The position numbers and the translations under genes are program-made. Source: Turritopsis dohrnii (lineage: Eukaryota > Cnidaria > Hydrozoa > Anthoathecata > Oceaniidae). Taken from it: 64,000 nt of DNA. How positions within the stretch are numbered: position 1 is the stretch's first letter; each line of letters opens with the position of its first letter. Below are positions 57,301 to 64,000 of the stretch, piece by piece. A model generated the notes under the pieces. It saw nothing but the letters and a program-made list of their open reading frames with translations. It searched no databases and was not told where the DNA came from. The stretch is from positions 868,001-932,000 of the forward strand of contig BQMF02000036.1 in the NCBI GenBank assembly GCA_027922465.2, written 5' to 3'.

Positions 57301-57480
57301 AGTCTGGAAGGTTGATATTACCTGATGAATTGTTATGTAGTCTAGTTTCAGTAATCCCCAAGATATCAAAATAATGCTCAAGTGAAGCTGATAAAGAAGA
57401 AAGTTCGTAAAAGTGTTTTTCTAAAGACGAGATGTTCAAATGAAAAAAAGAAAAATATGTGTGTTTAACAACTGCTTTAC
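54311..57480 (-). mobile_element. LINE nested in the Tc1/mariner element, (TTAC)n tail
   Basis: A minus-strand LINE whose 3' end is a (CTTA)n tail (plus-strand GTAAGTAAGTAAG at 54313-54338). The 5' end lies near 57450-57480. It has an endonuclease and RT but no evident ORF1. The same tetranucleotide tail occurs on the two SINE copies in this window. Confidence 0.8.
54703..57439 (-). pseudogene. LINE ORF2: endonuclease-reverse transcriptase, one frameshift
   Basis: The endonuclease (56204-57439) shows LGITETRLHNN with the catalytic Glu, then GCVYRHPS, LLGDFNINLLN, LIDNIFL and SDHLPQFL. The RT (54703-56238) shows NYRPISLLSNIDKVYQKLMQ, IDLQKAFDTVDH, HGVPQGSVLGPLLF and LFADDTML. The two parts overlap in different frames near 56204-56238, where a single shift would join FNEFFSSV to the RT lead-in. 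Everything else is open, so the copy is young. In architecture it resembles the LINE at 40.3-43.5 kb but is clearly a different family by sequence. Confidence 0.85.
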
Positions 57481-57738
57481 TATTTATTGTTTTTGGTAAT
57501 GACCGTTGATAGTTCTTTTTGCTAAATGTGTTAATTAACCATTAAGAAGATAATTAGATTTTTTCATGGCAAAATCCTTAATTGCTTCCAAAATATAACA
57601 TTTTGGAGAACAAAATATCTGTTAAAATTTTTGAAGAAAATCCTATCGAATGGTATAAAAATCGCTGAAATCTGATATATGTGTAAAAAGTTATAGGCTG
57701 TTAAAATCTCAGACCGAAATTCTCTGGGACACACTGTA

Positions 57739-58830
57739 TATTCGATTGATTAACAATAGTTTCGTACAAAAAGGAAGATTACGAATTCCCTGACTGATAG
57801 CCGTAATATAAATTACGCATATTGAATTAAGATTTACAATCGTGTTTGTGCCATGAGGCTCTTGTTATTTTTAGAATTACCATTATTATTTTTATTGACT
57901 GTAGGTTCAATATTCAAACATTTAAACACCAGCACTGTTTTTATTACTGCTCGTCGCCTTGTCTCAGTTAATTTACAACACTCAGCCTCGCTTTCATGTT
58001 TACGCAAAAAGATTCGAGAAAGGGGTATTTTTGTTAAAAAAAAGAAAGTTTTTTGTTTTTACAGTCTCTATTATTTCATTTTACAAAAGATCTCTGCTAT
58101 TAAGACAAAAATGGGTCAAAGACATTTTATTAAGTTAAACAAGACGACTGGGAAGTCGAAAATTTCGCTGCGTTTATTTAGCAATTGGCATTTCGTGCAT
58201 TAATTTCATGTGTACGCGCATTAATGACAAGATACAGAAAGATTCAATTAATATTTGGGTATATATACTATATAATATATACGGGCTTTAGACTCCTTGA
58301 TTTTCGATATTTGGTGGTTGAAGTTTCGTTAATTTTCAAAATGGTATCAAAATAACGGGGTAGCTGTCTTGTTATTTTATTTAGGTTATATTTGCATCGC
58401 GACATGAAAAATCTTAACTGATATTAAGGAGTAGATCTTACTCAAATTTGAAAACTTTATTAAAAACAGTGATAAAAATATCGATAACATGAATACATCA
58501 ACTTGAATAAAAACATCTGATAAAAAAATAAGTTCACCTAGTAGAGTGAAGTGAAAACACAATCAAACGAAATTAAAGTTTTCTTTGTCAACGAACAGGT
58601 ATAATCTTGAAGGTATAATCTTATAATCATCTTCTTAGATGAGCAATCAAGTTGAAAACAAAAGAGCTGTATATATTTAGGCTATTATTTAGGACTCAGC
58701 TAAAACTAAGAAAAAGCTGTAATAGGCAATAATAGTTAACACAATGCAACTTAGTTCATGGGTGATTCGAATATCTGTCATAGAGAATAATAGTCAACTT
58801 AAAACAAAAGATATAAAGAACATTGAAAGA
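57739..58830. other. Intergenic, nothing recognised
   Basis: AT-rich. The 116-codon ORF at 57853-58203 has no family resemblance. TATA-rich sequence at 58260-58285. The left end of the Helentron may lie in this stretch, but I could not place it. Confidence 0.5.
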
Positions 58831-60265
58831 TTAACAATCAACTGCAAATTTTAAGTTCTTTATTTGCTTTGATATAGCATTAAACACAATAACTAAAGGC
58901 TCTGATGTTTCTAAAAATCGCTTCACCAAGTCGTCCTCTGTTGTTGTGGTTAAATCCAGCTTTGTAAGCGAAGCAAATTGATGAATTACATCGTTTGACA
59001 TCACAAGTGTGTATACTTCCTTTGAGGATGTATCCTCAAAAACCAACTTAACAAACCAGGACACTTTACAACAACCAGCCATCATTCTACAGTCACAATG
59101 CTCACATTTAAAAACACCGGTGGTGATTCCAGTAGATCTTTTAGAACAAATATTGCAAATGAAGGATCTTGAAACGTTAAAAATACCTTTGATTGATGCT
59201 ACCATCTTTGCATCAGTTTCTGGCTCTGCTGCATCTACAACATTGTCAAAAGGATCAATTTTCTGAGCACAGAATTTGACAGATAGTGTAGAGTTCAAGT
59301 AGCATGCATTCTTTACAATATGAAGACGAAGGTTCTTCATCAGGTATGTGTCACCTTCATTGATAAGATTGACATCATCACCATACAATGTCATTTGACA
59401 ACATTCAGTACTGTCTCTAATTGTACATTCTACTTTAGGTACGTCTCCATTCACTCCCTTGTGGACAATGACGTCATTGCATTTCAAAATGTTGGCACGT
59501 ATGTTCACAATTTGCCCACTTGCCAATTGTCGTAGATCTTTCAATGACACCACAGCATCTTCTGCAAGTTTTGAATTATGGGAAAATACAACTTCCTGAG
59601 GGTCCACTGGCGTTATTGTGGTGTTTGGGTTAAGGTAGATGGTTCCTTTTGAAAAGCGATGGTTTTGCAATTTTACTGGACTTTTTGTTACCATAGCATC
59701 GGATAGTCTTCGACGTTTAACTGGGGAGAAGCAAAGTGTTTTCTTTGCTCCATCTTTATTTTGTAGCATCAAATCAAAATAATCGGATCCTGCAGCTGAT
59801 TTCTTCAGTGGCGATACATTATGCACATAAAATAAATCTAAAAATAAAATAAAATAAAGAAAAAAATTTCCCCCAATTTTTCAAGGATATTAATTGGATT
59901 CTAGGCAAAGATGTTTGAGGTTTTCCATCTTTCTTTGTCACAGACTGGAAAATGAGGAATTAAGTGACTGTTCTAAAAACAACGTTAACATTTTTAAAAT
60001 ACGAAATGGTTCAAATTGGCAGAAATGTGACTTCAAGTATCATAGCAGACTCTCGAAACGTGCGAAGCGTGCGAAGCGTCAATTACAACAATAAATTTAG
60101 ATAGGTACCTGGGCAATCTTTTTCCTTCTTGTTTTCACTTTCGTTTTTGTTTTCGCTTTTAGACTTCTGAGATTTACCTACAATATAAATTTCCATTATA
60201 TTACTTATTCTTGAGTTACTGACTTAAAGAAAGTTTTATGGTTTACCTTGATTAGCTCTTTTCAT
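58831..60265 (-). CDS. RPA70-like single-strand DNA-binding protein of the Helentron (three exons)
   Basis: Complement of join(58831..59837, 60109..60177, 60247..60265), 1095 nt in total: 364 codons plus stop. The start is ATGAAAAGAGCTAATCAAG in exon 1. Exon 2 is Lys/Glu/Asn-rich. Exon 3 begins by completing an Asp codon and reads LFYVHNVSPLKK. Donors GTAAAC and GTACCT and acceptors TTGTAG and TTTTAG give consistent phase 1 joints. An OB fold is expected at ~123-223 (VNIRANILKCNDV, QMTLYGDDVN). A zinc knuckle CNIC...CEHC at ~257-279 matches the RPA1 C-terminal DNA-binding domain. Such genes travel with Helitrons and Helentrons and probably coat single-stranded transposition intermediates. The frame is intact. 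Confidence 0.85.
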
Positions 60266-62396
60266 GATTTACAACGCTTCCAGTGAAGTGCAGTTGCTTG
60301 ATGGAAAAAAGACATGTGTATCAGCAGCAGAGCACTTCATGTGGTCTTTGCAGGGGGGGGGGAGGGGAGGAGGGCAGAGTAAGTTCTTTTCCAGGAATTT
60401 TTGTTTATATCTTGAAAAATAACGAGAAAGCCCTAGAATCAAGGTTGATCATTTTTGGGAAAGGCGTTAGCCTCGTAGGACGAGGGCGAAGTAACGCCCC
60501 TTCTGTAATTTTTCAAACGGTCAGGGGTGCTATCTAGAACTATTATTTGAAATGATCCTTTTGTTTCGAAGCTTGTGCTGCAGGAATCCAGAAAGCTTCT
60601 GGTTTTGTGTATTATGCTTTATTGTGTATATATAATAAAGCGAGGGGATATGCCAAGTATTTTCTGTGTTCAACTATTATCTTATATAATATTTACTTAA
60701 TACCATTACTGGTAGTTTTCCTTTGGGACCAATTACTTATCAAATACTGATTATATAGGATTTATGGTGTCAGTTGACTGTGCAGCCTCTGCAAAAATTT
60801 ACATGGTAACACTAAAAATTACTGCAAATCAGGTAGTTTAGTGAAAAAGGTTTTGCACCATTTGTGCATGTGGGTCTTGTTAATTAAGATTTTGGGCTGT
60901 ATATACCAAAAGGTCACAGATTAGATTAAATAGGGTCAGTGCTGTGAATAAGAGTGGATAAATTTACATTGAAAAAGGAATATCATATTTATTTGAAATT
61001 GCTTTTATGTCACATACAAACATTTGAAATGTTAGATAGACAAAAAATATAATTCCAATCATTTGCCATGTTGACTAATGATAAAATAAATACAAAATTT
61101 TATTATTTAAAAGCTTTTCTGCTTAACCCCATCTTCAGTAAAACAAAATTTGTAAAAAATTAACCAAAAATATCCCACTTAAAAAATGTTTCTTGGAATA
61201 TTCAAACTTCACTGTTAACATCTATACCTCTTCAATGTTAACTTGTTACTGAAGTCACCAGTCATCATAACAATGAATGCAACTTTATTTCATGGATTGA
61301 TGAAGGAAAATATAATTCGCTAATGAACTGTACAGGTGGATCCATATGAGTACACATTATATTCACCATTCCAACAACACAAGAGTAGCAATAGTCATAG
61401 AAATAATGCCAATTTACAATTAGGTCAGATTGATTCAATACACCCAGACAAACGCTTACTGTTGAAAATAATTATGCACAGTTGGAATAATAATAGCTAC
61501 TTTGTAAACAGAATCAGTTACGATTGAAAGCAGCAGTCAACAGTCAACATGGTCTACATACAGGAACACTTGCTTTCTAAACAGGCAACTGTTCAATCTT
61601 AGGAACAAGCAACAATTGAAACAGGAACAATTGTATCGTATATATATATATATATGTAACAGCAGTAAGTACAGTCAGGGTAAACTACAATGGAAACAGG
61701 AACTGCTTAATTTGTAAACAGGAACAATTACATTATATACGTAACAGCAACAGTTTCATTCAAAATCTGGTTACCAATTCACAGCAACAGCAAAATGTCA
61801 TTTCATGAGTGCATTTAAATTTGATTTCAATAATATATACATCCATTTAGCTTTGACAAAAAATATCTAATTTCAATAATAAATTGAAATCACAAAATAG
61901 ACCTATAATAGTTTAGAGAAATCCTCAACCATATGGGGTATCAAAAAAAATCCTGACATGAAAGATCTATAATTGAAAATTGGAATCGCAAAGATGTATA
62001 ATGTCTGTATAATTAACATATATATACGTTTTCTTTGTCAGAATACTTTTTGAAACTTGGTATATAGATGGAATGGCCTGAAATATAGAAGTATATTACA
62101 CTCTCCAAGTTATTGGAATAAATTACATCTATATAGGAATTCATTATACTATGGATAAGTTTTCAAATTATTTTCTAGGCTTTTATCTGAAGTACAACAC
62201 ATTTAAATTATGGATTACTCCACCAAAGTTAATAATAAAAACTTTTTAACGTCTCCTTGCAAAAGTGTCTCTAGAATGGGGAGTGTTCTTTCGTCATCAC
62301 ATTCATTTATAGGCCATCCCATCTCCATCCCCTTTTATCCCCCCATTCCCACCTAATTCGTTGATGGGCTGATTAATAGGAGCATCCAAATTATAT
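60266..62396. other. Helentron interior between the two genes, no coding signal
   Basis: Contains a G-rich run at 60351-60375, repeated AACAGGAACA motifs at 61560-61790, a TA run at 61641-61657, and AT-rich sequence. I see no third gene. It would be the 3' untranslated region of the helicase gene and the promoter of the RPA-like gene. Confidence 0.6.
61555..61795. repeat. Degenerate AACAGGAAC(A) repeats
   Basis: Irregular copies of GGAACA, AACAGGAAC and GTAACAGCA with a 10-40 bp spacing and a central TA-dinucleotide run. No element boundaries are visible. Confidence 0.5.
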
Positions 62397-64000
62397 TCAT
62401 TCCCTAAAAGTTAGTTTCATCTTCACTGCATCGTGATCTGATATGTTAACACATTTTCGAAGAACCTTCACATTAAAATCAACCAAACTATGATGAACGT
62501 AAACATGGTCCAGCATTCCTCCATCCAAATGAGTTGGAAAGTCAAGCTGTAATATGTAATCGGACATAACTTCGGTTAGAGCTGATAATTCATTGAGTTT
62601 GTATCCATTGATGTTAAAATCCCCTAAAATCAAATCAACAGAATAGATACTCAAGACTTCTCTAAGTTGATTTGCAAATATATTAATAGGAGTTCTATTA
62701 TTCTTGTAAACCAAAATTAAACAAAATTCCTTGTTTGGGCAGAAAGATTCTTTTGTAAATTTAACAACAGAAAAACCTGATAAATGGTCATACTCAGTTA
62801 CATTCAAGGAATAACTTTTGTGACAGATTGCCATGCTATTGTATTTGTGGTGGTCATTATTATAGCTTATTGTGTAGTCAATCATGCACTCATCCACATA
62901 ATTCATTACAGACTGATCTCCAAAACCAATTTGGGTTTCTGTCAAACAAAGAAGGTCATTTCTATATAAATAATTGTCATGTGTAATATCCACTGCATGC
63001 TTCCCTAAAGATCTGACATTTAAAACACATATAGTCAAGGAAAAACTAGATAATGCAAAGTCCCTTAAAGCAATGACTCGATTTTCTATCATTCTCAGAC
63101 GAACATATTCCTCTGTTACCCTTTCATTGCATGTAAACGCCTTACGATTATATTGACCTGTGAAAAATAATCCGCTTATGGATTTGACTCGACTCATTGC
63201 AACATACATTTGACCTGGGTTAAAAGTACGTTGTCTTTTCAAATCAAAACTAATTACTGCACTGTCTAAAGATAAACCCTGCACTTTATGAACAGTCACT
63301 GAGTATGCTAACATTATAGGAAACTGCATCCTTCGTATAGTAGGGGCAGAGTTGCTTCTTTTATTCAGTGAAAATGATGCTTCAGCTCTCTCTACAGGAA
63401 CTGTTTGTGATGAAGCAGCATATTGGTCTTTTCTCCGGGTGTTTAAACCAGCCTTACAATCATCAAATTTGATATAAATAATTTCTATTAGCCCACTCTT
63501 TGATTTGAAGTCCAATATGGTTCCAAGTTGACCATTGATCAGTCTATCATTAATATCAACATTAGTGATCAACATTACCCTTGCGCCAACTTTCAAGTGA
63601 AGTTCATTTGCTAAACCTCCTGTATCACTTTGTTTTAAATTTTTTATTCTATTTTTTTCACTGTCGGTGAAACTCTGCGGATAGCTATCAATGCTTGAAA
63701 TTGAAAAGGATTGCGAGGAAAGAGTGTTCAACATCTTTATATTATGAACATTCACAGAATCATTTTCTGCAAATAAATGCAAGGCATTCCAAGGATAATC
63801 AGAATCATTTGAATTAATAAATCGAGATTTAATCACTGTTTCGTTTTCCACGTTTATTTCACCAACCCTGACATCATTTAAAAGATCAATAAAAGAATTA
63901 TCGCCTTTTTGTCGCATAGTTTCACTTAGCTCAGCCAACTTGAAAAGATGCCATAGTTTTAAAGCCTCAATTATAGGACCTTCTGTTGAAAAGACTGGTT
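62397..64000 (-). CDS. Helentron helicase-endonuclease (partial, 5' end outside window)
   Basis: An open frame of about 534 codons that runs off the right edge (the upstream part reads FSTEGPIIEALKLWHLFKLA without a stop, so the real start is outside). It contains the late Pif1/SF1B helicase motifs: MRQKGD...LLNDVRVGE, LKVGARVMLITN, VHKVQGLSLDSAV and MYVAMSRVKSISGLFF. About 50 residues later comes an endonuclease/exonuclease/phosphatase-type domain with VLNVRSLGK, CLTETQIG, LILGDFNING, LDHVYVHHS and SDHDAVKM, which have the catalytic Glu, Asp/Asn and Asp/His. The fusion is characteristic of Helentrons. No lesions are visible. Walker A and B cannot be judged. Confidence 0.87.
   Translation of the reverse strand, partial: PVFSTEGPIIEALKLWHLFKLAELSETMRQKGDNSFIDLLNDVRVGEINVENETVIKSRFINSNDSDYPWNALHLFAENDSVNVHNIKMLNTLSSQSFSISSIDSYPQSFTDSEKNRIKNLKQSDTGGLANELHLKVGARVMLITNVDINDRLINGQLGTILDFKSKSGLIEIIYIKFDDCKAGLNTRRKDQYAASSQTVPVERAEASFSLNKRSNSAPTIRRMQFPIMLAYSVTVHKVQGLSLDSAVISFDLKRQRTFNPGQMYVAMSRVKSISGLFFTGQYNRKAFTCNERVTEEYVRLRMIENRVIALRDFALSSFSLTICVLNVRSLGKHAVDITHDNYLYRNDLLCLTETQIGFGDQSVMNYVDECMIDYTISYNNDHHKYNSMAICHKSYSLNVTEYDHLSGFSVVKFTKESFCPNKEFCLILVYKNNRTPINIFANQLREVLSIYSVDLILGDFNINGYKLNELSALTEVMSDYILQLDFPTHLDGGMLDHVYVHHSLVDFNVKVLRKCVNISDHDAVKMKLTFRE

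Larger units (their letters stand above)
52832..57736. mobile_element. Tc1/mariner-type transposon, split by a nested LINE
   Basis: TIRs of about 100 bp begin CAGTGTGTCCCAGAGAATTT, with one mismatch between ends over that length, and are flanked by TA (52830-52831 and 57737-57738). Weaker similarity continues inward. The plus-strand transposase remnant is at 53242-54300. The right interior is displaced to 57480 by a LINE (about 54311-57480). Without the LINE the element would be about 1.7 kb, a normal size. Confidence 0.88.
58831..64000 (-). mobile_element. Helentron-type rolling-circle element, downstream part
   Basis: In minus-strand order the element carries a Pif1-type helicase fused to an APE-like endonuclease (62397 to beyond 64000), then an RPA70-like gene (58831-60265). 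This combination is the hallmark of Helentrons (Helitron subgroup with endonuclease). The Rep domain and helicase motifs I-III should lie to the right of the window. The left terminus was not located. Confidence 0.8.

Noticed and set aside
57853..58203. 116-codon ORF with a hydrophobic, signal-peptide-like start (MRLLLFLELPLLFLLTVGS)
   Set aside because: No downstream domain, an AT-rich composition like the flanks, and no sign of splice partners. A chance ORF is more likely.

Overview
This is eukaryotic, metazoan genomic DNA. It is AT-rich, has GT-AG introns, and is dense in decayed transposons. Two genes are recognisable single-species genes, and both are complete. They are tandem paralogues of ZNFX1, the NFX1-type zinc-finger SF1 RNA helicase. 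The abundant short palindromes of the 'AACCTCG...CGAGGTT' type, the gene content and the repeat mix suggest an invertebrate, and a cnidarian is my best guess. That placement is inference and is not proven by the window.

Layout. (1) 1-15576: ZNFX1-like gene A, plus strand, six exons. The join is 65..677, 7910..8427, 9290..11355, 11934..14444, 14540..14718, 15155..15576, which adds up to an uninterrupted 2102-codon frame. Its 7.2-kb first intron has been colonised by a TIR transposon with a CXC-motif protein (2223-5509), a 0.9-kb MITE (6146-7080) and a tRNA-derived SINE (7230-7524). (2) 15577-22017: the 3' flank of A, a TIR element, and a frameshifted cadherin-repeat fragment. (3) 22018-35698: ZNFX1-like gene B, plus strand. 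The join is 22018..23248, 26693..27210, 27987..30118, 31939..34449, 34593..34771, 35277..35698, which adds up to 2330 codons. Exons 2, 4, 5 and 6 have exactly the same lengths as in A. Introns and about 1.3 kb of 3' flank are also alignable by eye, so this was a segmental tandem duplication. (4) 35699-52831: a transposon graveyard. It holds palindromic MITEs, a nearly intact minus-strand LINE (about 40332-43545), and a triplicated inverted-repeat block (about 44210-51470) carrying a hAT-like insertion. (5) 52832-57736: a Tc1/mariner-type element with TIRs of about 100 bp and TA target sites, split by a nested minus-strand LINE. (6) 58831-64000: the downstream half of a Helentron-type rolling-circle element on the minus strand. 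It carries a Pif1-type helicase fused to an APE-like endonuclease (open at the window edge) and a three-exon RPA70-like gene.

Function. Both ZNFX1 copies keep the ARM-like N-terminal region, all the SF1 helicase motifs, the NFX1-type zinc-finger array and the C-terminal RZ finger. They should therefore be active RNA-binding helicases; in vertebrates ZNFX1 is an antiviral dsRNA sensor, and in nematodes it acts in small-RNA inheritance. They differ mainly in a 21-bp minisatellite-coded, mixed-charge N-terminal tail (about 17 versus about 38 units) and in a short helicase insertion that B has and A lacks. The rest of the window is mobile DNA. Shared and unshared insertions in the two ZNFX1 copies give relative ages for several element families.
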